DNA from: Cymodocea nodosa
Lineage: Eukaryota > Streptophyta > Magnoliopsida > Alismatales > Cymodoceaceae
DNA length: 64,000 nucleotides
Assembly: GCA_036874045.1 (NCBI GenBank)
Contig: JAZBRI010000004.1
Location: 4,712,001 to 4,776,000 of the forward strand
Direction of reading: 5' to 3'
Below, one piece after another: positions 24,101-35,700 of this stretch (the first letter of the stretch is position 1; the number at the start of each line of letters is the position of its first letter). A model generated the notes under the pieces. That model saw nothing but the letters and a program-made list of their open reading frames with translations, was not told the origin of the DNA and ran no database searches. The position numbers were made by a program, and so were the translations under genes.

Positions 24101-24187
24101 ACCTGGATTTCTTCTTTTGTTTCCTCCATTTTCATGGTAGTCAAGAGAATGTGAACGTTTCCCATAGCTATTTCTGCGTCCGGCCAT
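21124..24187 (-). CDS. Four-KH-domain RNA-binding protein (HEN4/RCF3-type, At4g18375-like)
   Basis: Six coding exons, 24187-23618, 23350-22925, 22831-22574, 22156-21890, 21397-21336 and 21169-21124, give 542 residues. Four KH domains are clear from their GxxG loops: IIGRGG (KH1, about residues 43-110), CIIGKGG (KH2, 137-205), GVIGKGG (KH3, 280-350) and CLIGKGG (KH4, 366-435). A Gly/Tyr/Ser-rich tail follows, with YGRGYSSYSGGY and YGGYSSGRSGGSG. The final 46-base exon encodes LSGPNPMSHGKHGY, a conserved C-terminus in relatives. The N-terminus is basic (MAGRRNSYGKRSHS). Such proteins bind single-stranded RNA or DNA in the nucleus and act in splicing and mRNA processing; the specific targets are unknown. 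A 5'UTR acceptor at 24223 (AATGCAG|ATTAAA) shows an intron in the leader. Reading through the last donor would stop one codon later. Confidence 0.93.
21560..21830 (+). repeat. Dispersed repeat copy A (intron of KH gene)
   Basis: A ~250-base AT-rich segment similar, in the same orientation, to 35330-35580 in the MADS-gene intron. Shared landmarks in order are GTATTAAATATG, TTTTCATATCAAAAT, AACAGATTATGTACAGTG, CATAGAATCAAGATTTTC and CTAAAATCCTA. It is probably a transposon relic of unknown class. Confidence 0.65.
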
Positions 24188-24221
24188 TGTAACAGTGTAG
24201 ATATCAATCCAAAAAATTTAA

Positions 24222-26700
24222 TCTGCATTGAAAACACACAATAATAGTTGTCACATTTTCATGCACTCGAAGAAACTTTATAAAAAGGGATATAGAAAAT
24301 CCGCAGAGATGCCTAAGCATCAGAATATTTCACAATGCTAAATGAGAATAAAATGGTCAGAAAATTTTCCAGAAATATTTGAAAGGATTTATGTGGATGA
24401 CCCTATGTAGATGAATTATGACTCAGATTATTGTTGTTGTATTATAACTCCTGGTACTCATTGTTATGAATTTAGAGCAGTCATACCTGGTAAAAAAAAT
24501 TATTATTTATTTTACAGATGAATAGAATAAAACCAGGAGCATTCAGCCTATCTAACTATTGAGCCTTGAAATTTAATTTGATTAAATAGTTAATTCAAGA
24601 CATTATCAAAACAGAATAGCCAAAAGAAAAGGATTTGCATGACAGACTACATATAGTAGGATTACAGCATGGGTGGTAGTACCAAAACAGAATACCTGAC
24701 ACTTTGCGCTAGTTTTCAGTGTCAAATTGTGATTATCAAAGCAACAGAGTGATGTCTATGTGCCAAGGTGTCCACTGACTTTTTGCACTAGCCTATTATC
24801 ACACCTTGGAGCCTAGGAAATACCTTGGTGGCTGCCATGATGACCATGATTGTGATAGTAGAACACAATAAAATATTATCATAGTTTCATTGTACAAATG
24901 AGATATCAATAAGTTCACAAAATATCATTCCTACAAGCCAAAACCCATTTGACACCAACCAATGCCCACCATTTATTACTTTCATGGTATTTTCCCAACA
25001 ATATCAAGCATAACTCCATAATGTTATAACCAAATAATGTGCAAGTCACATCAAAACTAATGGGGTTTTTATATGCTGATATCATGTTAGTCCATGTGAA
25101 CACATGACCAACATGTTGGAAACATGTATTGGAATGTCTAATTTCTGAAACAACAAAGAGACGAGTGTCAATTTTACAAGATGTCAAGACCTTGTTTTAG
25201 CACCATGTTGTGTCAATAAAAGTCAATGGCTTTTATACTTAGGCTAGCCAAAGTCAAGAACCATGCCGATTTTTAGAACAGAAATTTTGTTTCCTCCCTC
25301 CCTTCATTTGTGCATACCTGTCTTATCTATCCACTTTGCCTCTTCTTGTATTTTCTTTAGCTCTCCATTGTTGGAGTTGACATCTTACCTCATTGAAGTT
25401 CCTTTTTCTCTGGAATTTGTACTTCCTTGCTAGGATCTATGCTCACTGCAATCTTTCCTATCTCTCCATCTAAGGTGAGATTCCATTTTTTTCACTTCTT
25501 TAGGTAGTTTATCAATTTGTATGTGTAGAGATATAGTTTTATGCTTATATTTGAGGTTTTCATGGTAATAAAACAATCATCTATGGGTTTTCCCAAATTT
25601 TTCACTAATTTTCAAAATTTATTACTGTATTTTAAGTTATTTCTTATACTCTGACACACACAATTCAAAGTGCAATGCGATTTTAATGTCATATATGCCT
25701 AAAATTTAAAATTAAAATTTATTGTTTTAGTGGTGTGTCATTGGTTACTGCTTGTACTAAAATTTCATACCACGATTCATAGTTCTGATCATTTTTGCGG
25801 CCTACCATGTTTTCCACAAATTGCCACTATCATATCCATCGAATTCCAACATGTGTCTGTCTTTGTCGGACCAAAATCTGACATGACATCGATCTTGGAT
25901 ACCTTGGCTGATGTAAGCCCCAAAAATTTCACGAACGACCTCCTGTTGTTCACGATCACTGTCCCACTCATCCAAACAAAATTCTTAGAATTTCGAAACA
26001 AATGAACTATAGCCTTTACAAGTAGGTAAGTTTGACAATGGCCATAATTTCAAATTAGAGAGCAGAAAGTTGTCCATAGAAAATTGTCATTTCTGCGGGA
26101 AAGTCAATTTCCCTTCAACCAAGGAAGCATCTGCTTATAATAGTTAATCAACTTCACTTCTGGGAATCTAATAATTACCATGCGCAACACTCGCCCACCT
26201 TATGAACCAGATCTGACTCAAAACACATTGCCAAATAAAACTTCACTCGGGAAAAAGCAACCTGGATATTCTAACGAAATAATACGCTAACTCCACGACA
26301 GAAATTTTCATTCCATCGAAAGTAACAAATACCGACAAGGATCAACCTTTCCGTGAAATAATAAAGAGGGACGGCACTGATCCGAAAATTATGGTGCCGA
26401 AGTTTACAGCCGTAGCATCGAAAATCACATAGATCTAATGAACGACAAAGGTGCCGAAAGAAAGCATGCAGAGAACAAAATCGGTCAACATGGGAACGAA
26501 GGAGAACAAAACCAGAACCTTCCGTACGGTGGAGGGAGTGCGATACCGGAAGTAAGTGGGTTGCAGTCGCCGGCAGCGGTGGTGAGTGGTGAACCCGAGC
26601 CCTACGCGAGAGAGGGAGGAACAGCGGGGCGAGAAAAAGTCGAGGCAAAACCGACAAGGGGTATACGAGGCATCGAGCCTTCACAAGTGTCTAGAATCCT
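24222..26700 (-). other. Probable 5'UTR intron and first non-coding exon of the KH gene
   Basis: The acceptor just 5' of the KH start implies an upstream exon. On the minus strand, about 26700-26300 is GC-rich and pyrimidine-rich (CTCGCCCCGCTGTTCCTCCC) and looks like a transcribed leader. The rest is AT-rich, as expected of an intron of about 2 kb. The donor is not placed. Short ORFs here (including 25730-26005 on the plus strand) match nothing I know. Confidence 0.5.
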
Positions 26701-26709
26701 TGGCTAGGG

Positions 26710-27840
26710 CATTGATCCATTCCGTAAAATGACGGACTTGCCCCCGATGCTTAAATGACGGAATTGTGCACGTTAGGTGCCTGCATTTACGGCATAAATA
26801 CCCCATTTTCATTTTTATGGTTTTTTTTTTCTTTTTCCCAGGTCTCTTCCGTCGGCTTTAATTTTGAACTTGCAATTTCGTGAATAGCGAGAATATCACT
26901 CATTATTTGAATACATAAAGGTGTATCATATGTGTTCTTTTTATGTTAATAATATTTTTTCCTTCACTTAAATAAATGATTTTCTTTGATATAATTTTTG
27001 AATATAGGCTATATCACAAATACCTCAACGGATTTGTAGTTTATTTAAGCCAATACCAAGAAAAAGATAGTTACGACGCATTAAGGAAAAGTTACGTATA
27101 TGTTATCTGAATCAATAATAAATACACGTTAATAACATTTTTAAAAGTACATGTACATCGCTCATCCTTAATTTTTTATATATAATTATATCATTAACGT
27201 TACACAAAGTTAAATCTAACTCATCGTTACGAGACGGCGAAGCTCATATTGACATTTCATTAAAATAAACCTCTTGTATCATCGTTTGAGAAAAAATACG
27301 TCTAAACGTGTATTTCATAATATCAACGGTGCTTTTATATTTATTGCCGATCACGATGATCTACATGAATCTCTTGACAATATGTACTTACAGTTGCATG
27401 ATTTGTCAAAAAAAAAATATTGATTATGTTTACAGTTGCAGAATTTATATTTACACAATAATGTTTTCCTTTTCTATTATTTAATAAGTATTTCCTAAAC
27501 GACCAAGCATCATCTGATACTGCGTTCAAAACATAGCTACCTTATTGAACAAGTTTTTGAATAAACAATAGAACGAACTTATTTGGCGATAGGAAGTCAT
27601 CGCGTTTGGAATCACTCGTTCGTTTCCACAAGCACTTAAACTTAAAAATAAACCACCATAAAAACTAATCATATAAATTATCAGGTTTGGAAATTGTTCA
27701 AAGCATAAAAATGTGTACGTACATGAGTATGTGCATACGCTCTCATCTGAACATGCATTATTATGCTATTGCTCTCAAAATAAGCAAGATGAATGGAAAA
27801 GGAGAAGGAGATCACTCAAAACCTTCATTCAGAACCACTC
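26710..27840. other. AT-rich spacer between the KH gene and LHCA4
   Basis: Distal upstream region of both divergent genes. I see no gene, RNA or repeat. Confidence 0.4.
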
Positions 27841-27847
27841 GAAACCA

Positions 27848-28085
27848 ATAGGCCCATGGATCCGGCCCATTCGTCTGATTCTTAGGCCCATGTACGAGGC
27901 CTATTTTTCCAAGACATTGAAGGAAGCAAAGCAATATATTGAATAACTGCCAACGTGGCAGTTAGGGGGCCCCGCGGAATCATATATCTGGTTGACATTT
28001 CTTCTATAGATTTTTTCGCCTTCGGTGCGGCCAACCCGATACCCGATAAGAAGGATAAGACGATGTGCCCTCTCATTGGTCGTCA
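27848..28085 (+). promoter_or_regulatory. LHCA4 upstream regulatory region
   Basis: Three GGCCCA (site II-type) motifs lie at 27851, 27864 and 27885. A 19-base inverted repeat at 27945-27963 (AACTGCCA-ACG-TGGCAGTT) contains an ACGTGGC core. Two I-boxes (GATAAG) lie at 28045 and 28054, and a reversed CCAAT (ATTGG) at 28075. I-boxes and CCAAT elements are known from light-regulated photosystem gene promoters. No clear TATA box was found between here and the start codon at 28293. Confidence 0.55.
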
Positions 28086-28292
28086 AATCTCCAATAGACT
28101 CATCATGACCATCAAATCGTCCACGTAGGTCACACATCTGCCGTCCATTACAGCCACGAACCTGAGCCACAGGTGTGGTGGCTTCGTGAAGCGCTACAAA
28201 TCAGGAGCCAGGCCGGGGCTGAAGGCACCAGCGGCAACCCGTCCCACCGATAGCAGCAACTCTTACCGCCTCGCGCCGGAGCCCAAAGTACA

Positions 28293-29198
28293 ATGGCAAC
28301 TGTCACGACCCAGGCGTCGCTCGCCGCCTTCCAACCGCGCAAATCGAGGTCGAGATTCCTCACCGGGACATCGGGAAAGCTCCCGCGCGAGTTCTCGGCC
28401 AAGGTGGTGCCGTCCACCCCGTCCGCCACCTTGAGAGTGACGGCGAAGAAGGGCGAGTGGCTTCCCGGCCTCGCCTCGCCAGGATATCTTACCGGCAGGT
28501 AAACACACACACACAAATCCAAGTTACGTATGTGATGATGTTGAACCGTTTGCGATGGTTTTGGACAGTCTTCCCGGGGACAACGGATTCGACCCCCTCG
28601 GCCTAGCGGAGGACCCCGAGAACCTGAAATGGTTCGTGCAGGCGGAGCTGCAAAACGGGCGGTGGGCGATGCTTGGAGTAGCCGGCATGCTGCTCCCGGA
28701 GGTCTTCACCAAGATAGGGATCATCAACGTGCCAGCGTGGTACGATGCCGGCAAGTCGGAGTACTTCGCCTCGTCTTCCACCCTCTTCGTCATCGAGTTC
28801 ATCCTCTTCCACTACGTTGAGATCCGGAGGTGGCAAGACATGAAGAACCCCGGCTGCGTCAACCAGGACCCCTTCTTCAAGAACTACTGCCTTCCGCCGA
28901 ACGAGGTCGGTTACCCAGGCGGCATCTTCAACCCCCTCAACTTCGCACCTTCTCTCGAGGCCAAAGAGAAGGAGCTCGCTAACGGTAAACCACATATGGT
29001 GTTGCATGAATTAATACGACCCCATTCACGTGAGCGTTCCGTCACTCATGGTTGTTCATTGCAGGGAGGCTGGCGATGTTGGCTTTCCTGGGGTTCGTGG
29101 TCCAACACAATGTGACCGGCAAAGGACCGTTTGAAAACCTCCTGCAACATCTCTCTGACCCATGGCACAACACCATCGTCCAGACATTCCGCGGTTAG
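28293..29198 (+). CDS. LHCA4: Photosystem I chlorophyll a/b-binding protein LHCA4
   Basis: Three exons, 28293-28498, 28569-28984 and 29065-29198, give 251 residues, the length of Arabidopsis LHCA4. A Ser/Arg-rich transit peptide of about 50 residues precedes [13 protein letters not shown]. Helix 1 holds [20 protein letters not shown], helix 2 [20 protein letters not shown], and helix 3 [20 protein letters not shown] with the ExxxNxR chlorophyll-binding motif. Asn in [10 protein letters not shown] replaces the usual His ligand of chlorophyll a603. This is the LHCA3/LHCA4 signature linked to far-red-absorbing chlorophylls. [18 protein letters not shown] and the ending [11 protein letters not shown] are LHCA4-specific. 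The protein forms a heterodimer with LHCA1 on the LHCI belt of PSI in thylakoids. Small variants from the common sequence are [12 protein letters not shown] and the ending RG. Confidence 0.97.
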
Positions 29199-29776
29199 AA
29201 ACCAGTCACATCGGCACATCATCTTCAAAAAACATCGCTGTTGTATTACCACCATCATCAAATTGTAATGCCCCATTGTCTTCTTATTTTAAATGGCCAT
29301 GATTTTCCGCACCCTTGCTAATAATGTGTTTGTACATATAATCCCACGAAGAGAAACCATTGGGTGGGGGGGGGGGGAGGAGGGGGGATAAGATCTTGGT
29401 ACAGATGATCTTCGGACAAAATTGATTTACAGAACAAGTAGAAAACAGACTTCTGCAATATGCAGAAATGTGATTAGAGAGAAATGAAAGTAAAAATCTC
29501 TGGGTATGATAGAGATGTAGAATTTACAACAAATATTATTCTGCACGGTGAATATTCGAGTCTGAATTATCCAAGATCCTCGAAACCAAAATCTTCGTGA
29601 TCCTGATCAGATTACTATACAATGGTTAAGCTTGTGCGACTGTTGAGTTTGAGTTGTTTACATATAATCCTTAGAGAAGAGAGCAAATTTTCACCAACTT
29701 GAATTTGTATCGGCGTGTCAACCACATAGTCGGAGAGAAAATAAAGAATAGCGGCTAATAGCATATCTTTAACCCA
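29199..29776. other. Convergent 3' region between LHCA4 and the MADS gene
   Basis: Presumed 3'UTRs of two converging genes. It contains a long G run at 29362-29387, listed separately. No ORF of note. Confidence 0.45.
29362..29387 (+). other. G-run with G-quadruplex potential
   Basis: GGG-T-G12-A-GG-A-G6 in 26 bases, about 165 bases past the LHCA4 stop codon. It has enough G-tracts for a quadruplex on the plus strand. Whether it lies inside the transcript is not known. Confidence 0.7.
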
Positions 29777-32700
29777 TCAGTTAATGTGTGGCTGCTGCAA
29801 AACACACAAGTTGCAGAATATCAATTTCAACATTGTGACCTAGTTATAAGGTTACACCAGACAATATAAAATTTTCGTACATATTATTGTATTAGTTTTC
29901 ACTTGCAAAGATTTTAGAGAAGCAGCAAAGTATATTTAGGCTTTCAAGTAAAGCAGGGTACAACCTCAAAAATGTGTCAAACACATAACGGCATGCATTA
30001 CAAAAGCCAATAAAAATCGCTTCATTAAATTCCAGATTATTTCAATAAGCACTAAATTAACAAAACCACAAGCAAATATCCATGGATGGCATGAAGCTTC
30101 AATGACGACAAACAGCAAAGTCCAACTTTCAAGTCTATGGTGCAACAGAGATCAGAAATGCACGTTAGCAAGCCAACTTTAAATTAAGCTTCTCAAGAAA
30201 TAAAAGCCCAACTAAAACTTTCATTAAAAAAATCCATAACTATATTAAATTATATCACAGAATGATCATTTCTTAGATGAAAATGTTTAGTCATTCATTG
30301 AATGATAGCCTTAAAATAGCAAGGTTTTAAATTTTTTGATTGTGTAAAGTTGGATGTTTGGTTTTCTTGATGGTCTGCTGATGCTGTGGTCCTATTGTAT
30401 GGTCTGTATGCACCAAATTAGGCCGCTGATCTGTCAACGGTTGAAATAAAGATGGATCAGCAGATCCTATGCAGTCTGTGCAGTTGGACTGCACCATATT
30501 ATTATTTATGCTTGCTACAGTCTACATAATTCACTGAATTTGTTTAGAAAATACCACATTTAAATGTAATATTATTCCTATTAATACAAAAAAATGACCA
30601 AATTAACTTGTGGGCATTGCTTCAAAAGGAACTTACTTGTGTGTAAGGGTGCTCATCAAATATTGGGATACCACATGGTCCAGATGTAGAAGCCCAATCT
30701 TGTATGCTGTCAACGTATCCAGGTCTAGGTTGTTCGAAGCCACTTACATGGAATGGTAAAGAACCATCATGCAAATTAATCTCTGCATCGCACTTAAACT
30801 TTTTTTCATCAAGTAAATTAAGATCATAAGGCTGGTAAGGATATTGGGCACCCATTTGTAGACTTAAGCATGCATTAGGGTTCAACTCATTCACAGAGGA
30901 ATCCTGCACTTGCTTATTTGCCTCAATTTGCCTCTCAGTAGTGAAATACCCAGGATAGGTCAGATGGGTGGTGTCTAAGCAGCCAGGAATATCTCTGTAA
31001 CACATCAAAGCAGAAAACCCACTAATAACCCAGCTATATAAGGTTAGATATGAAATACAAATTAAAGAGGGAAAAAACGTATATGCAAGTTGATTCATGA
31101 TTTTCATGGGTTTCAACGTAAAAATACAACTAGACAATATGCATCTAAATATCATATAATAACACCAAGAAGAAACCTTGGAGTTTTGAAGTCTTAGTAG
31201 GTCCCTAGAAAGAGGTAATAATAAATTAATTTGGTTTCCATTACATGAAATTCTGACATTTCATTTTAGTGCATCGAAAATTTTATACTAATTCCAGTGT
31301 CATCATGTGGTATTACTTTCAGAATCAAGGAACATTTAAGCTTGGTAATAGTCATGTGCTAGAAAAGTTATTTCAGAAAAATTATAAGATCATTTGTTAA
31401 TCATTCCAAGATTTCTAATAAATGCAAATGCTTGATATAATTCATAAATATTGACCATACCATATTTTTGTTTGAATACAACGTTACGCAACCTTAAGGA
31501 TTGACATCTAGTGTAAATAGAGAGATGTTCTTTTGTAAGATGAATAATTAAGCCTATCAATTCCACGATTCCCACTGATACCCTACAATCTCTAAAAAGA
31601 CTAAACGTGATAAAAACCTGATTCAAGCTCAGGCTTTATGCTTGAACCTGTTTAAATTTTTACTTTTTATGTGTTAGAATTTACAAAACATGAGATTTGA
31701 ACTCATGATCATTAAATATATATTAAATTATGAATTTTAAAATATTTTCTCATTGCTTCTAATCAAGTAATTTTTAGTCCTCCTCCACCCCTTTTAGTTT
31801 TACTTGAATTAATTAATTTTCCTTTATCACAAGTAGAGTTCTCAATTTAATCCATTTACCTATTACCCAACTTGTTACCCATTTTGTTTAAAGGATGTGG
31901 GTAAGAAAAAATTACCCACGTATTTTAAATGATAGGATAAGATAAAGAGTTATCCTACCCATTTTCCCATTTAAATAAAATAATAGAAACTAAATATGAA
32001 ATTATAAATTAAATAGTATTAATATTTTTAGATTTAATATATTTATCTTAATGTCTAATAATCACTATGAGCCTACAATACTATTTCAAATACATTAAAG
32101 TTAAAATTAACTACAACAACTTGAGTTCATTATCACCGAATATTATCACTTATTCACTAAACCTTACTTTTAACTCAGACCACTCCACTCAACCTTAGAT
32201 TGTCAATTCAAAGCAATCCCGAAGTCCCCAGCAATGAGTTGCTTTGCTTCTTAATTCCACTTATGCATTCATTACATTATTCTTGTTGGATAGACAATTT
32301 ATCGTATATTTACAATTACTCTTGTTAGAAGATGAATAATAAATTGTTGTTGATTATTTTTCTTTATGAAATTTCATGTAAAGTTATTAAATTAGCTACT
32401 ATTTTTACAGATAGTTATCCATTTATTACCTTTTTTCATGGATAAGATTAATTTAAAAAGGTAATATGAGAATATGGGATAAAGGCAATAATGTATCATT
32501 CTACCTATACCAGCTTATTGACACCTCTAATTGCAATGGCATCTAAAGGGCTTCCAATGATCCCATGGGCATGAGCAAAGGATCTATGATTTTTATATTA
32601 TTTTTGACCCTATTATTGCAACTCTTGCTCCATTTCTTAACTTACCATCATCTATGGCATCATCACTCATCTATATTAACCTCTACATCAGTATTACATT

Positions 32701-35700
32701 ACCTTCTTGCATATGTTCCTGTCTAACAATACAATACACTGCATCATAAAGTATAATTATGCAAATAGATTTCCCATAAAATGTTTCTTTTAATTTTAAA
32801 GAAGTTTTTAACGTATAGCTCTCTATTTGCATTTTTCTAGTTCACCCAACCCACTTTAATTTTGTGAATAATATCTTAATTTTTTATCAATACAACTTGA
32901 AAAATACCATCCAAATAGATTTATTGGACATTTTTATCTTCTCAATCCAAATGACCTTATTTGGCTTGCTTATAAATGAATCAAGTGAAACCATTACAAA
33001 TGGATCAAGTCAATCCAATAGCTACAAGGGCATGCATGATTTTTAGATTTATTTTAAATTACAAGGAATCTATGATTAAAAGTGTTAGGTTTGACCCAAT
33101 GTAGCTCATTCAACAAGGCTAGAACTATTCAAATATTTAAGTTAAAATGTACAGTGCTCTCAAGAACTAAGTGGAAAAACTGTATGGCCAAAGTTGGCAT
33201 AGGTTTGAATATTCATGCAGTTGAGAAGGTTATGAAGCTTTTTTAAATGAGAATCTAGGGATGGCAACATGTTTAAGTTTTGATTCAAATTCCTAATCTA
33301 AATATTGATGACATACGACTGAATGATTGAAACACAACTTTGTCTACTAAATTTATCATGTTGATAAGTTTCAAAAAAATCAAGCCCATACTCTTTTGAA
33401 TACGGTAATAATGTATGCATGATACAATATATCCTATGCAATCCCTATCTGGAAATGTATTTTTCATTAAAAAATTAGGGTCCTTAAAATATGCAAGCTA
33501 ACTCTAACGTTGATTCTTTGGTTTCTTTCAATAAAATTTCAATAGATCAAGGCCAATATGCATAAATGTGTACACTTTTGAAAAGAATATACATGAAGTA
33601 TGTGTATTACAAACTAAAAAAGAAGTTATCATATAGATTTTGTTATTAGATATCTATGAATACATGATGGACATTCTATTTAAATTAGCTAAAATCTTAA
33701 TACAAATATGCCTTAGATTCAATCCAACTTGCTAAATTCCATCTGCAAAATTTTAGATGAAATAAATACTAAATATAATTCACATTAGAATGAAACTTCC
33801 ATATATATCAATCTTATAGATTAACTAATTTAATGATTGAATTTTGGATATCACAAAAAAGGAAGTGCCTACAGGAAAATTTCCCTGTAGGTATCTATAA
33901 CAATCCTTTCCGCATTAAACTTTCTTAATTATGAATTCACATTTTTCAAATAGATCAAATAGCTTACAATGAATTTCCGTAATCATTTTAATATTTACAT
34001 AAAAATGTTCTTGATGGTTAAAAACCAATTCAACCCCTATTAGCAAGTTATCTACCAAAAGTATCCAACGTATTCCTTTGTAAAATTTATAGTAAACCAT
34101 AATTGCCCCCCTCTCTATTTGTTGTTTAAGATTGAAATAACACTGAGGTTTCTTTTACCTTTGATGAAGCATACTTCCATCATCTGGTAACAACATATTT
34201 CTGACATCATTGTTTTGAAACCATGACATGGGTAGAGCTTGTTGCTCAGCACCCATTTCTAACGGTAAATGCATGCCATTTTGAAACTGCAGAAAACAAG
34301 CTAGCATCATTTATAGTAAGCTTCAACCATGTATTGTTGTTTTCAGATTTATACTGACAGTCTTTCCTAAAAATGCTTTACCTGATTAGAGCATTCTAAA
34401 GATATCAGTTGTTGTTTTCTAAGGTTTTCCTGTTGAAAAGAAAAAAGGCATAATCAATGACTGATGCCTCACATGATAATTAGGAACTATCGGTAATTCT
34501 AGCCAGCTTATATAAATCAATTACACATCCAAACAATATCCGTTTTTACAAATAACAAAAAAGGCCATTGATTGAAGGAACATCAATGAGTACATACCCT
34601 GTGTGCTTGGAGTTTAGCAAGTGATTGATTGAGGGAATCTTCAATTGCCCTGATATGATCTATGTTATCTACAGTTTCAGGGTCCGTCCAATAACTGGAA
34701 AATAATTTTGAAAAAAATCATAAGCCGTTGAAACAAATTTCATCAGATAACAATATAAGAATAGCATTTCCTTTTAATTTTATGGACCCTCAGGCATGTT
34801 TAAATGGATAACATGTGGCATGTGTTCAAGGATGTGGATTGCTGACAAGTGGATTTGGGTAAGCTTCTAGGTTTTGACATGATAGATTTTTGTTAAAATA
34901 CATCAGATTATGTACATAGCTTTTCAATTCATTCTGACAGAATTCAACAATTTTGTTGATTCTCTAGGATTCTAGTGGTTTTAGGAGATATTGGTGTTTT
35001 GATGAAAAATCCCTCAAGTGTACAACATTATATTAATTATTTTATGGAGTAATATTAATTACAACAAATTATTATTATTATTTAGAATATTTTTTAATAT
35101 TATATTAATATTTGTATCATAATTATAATATTAACATCAGTAGTACATTAACAAAAATAATATTATTTATATTACTTATTTTATTGTGTAATATTAAATA
35201 AAAATAATAATATTTATTATTCAGCAAGATTATAAAACTATAATAGTACAATCAAATTATATTAATATCATTAGTATAGTAATGATTATAATATTATAAT
35301 ATTGTAATAGTCATCTCACGTTATTAATTATGGTAAATAATACAATAAAATTTAGAGCTATTTTTAAAGTATTAAATATGGATGGATAGAAACGTTATTT
35401 AACCCTAAATTTTCATGTCAAAATGAAAGTCACTTATTTTCATCTAAACAAATTATGCACAATGTCTCATAATCTTACAATTGTTTTGACAATGAAATTT
35501 GCATGAAATCAATTTTTTTCGTAATCAAGGTTTTCTAAAGTCCTATTCAAAGGCTACCTTAGCCCTACAAAGATTCATTTGTTTTTTGAAGTTTTGCCTA
35601 GGTCATTTGTTTGAGGAAGACAACAACTACAGTTCTATGTTTTCAAAAATAAATTTTATTGAAAAAGGAAAGGAATAAGGAAAGATTCAACATATCAGAC

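Noticed and set aside
25730..26005. ORFs on both strands in the KH-gene leader intron
   Set aside because: Neither translation resembles a known protein, and the position fits an intron.
28603..29007. 134-codon minus-strand ORF
   Set aside because: Antisense shadow of LHCA4 exon 2.
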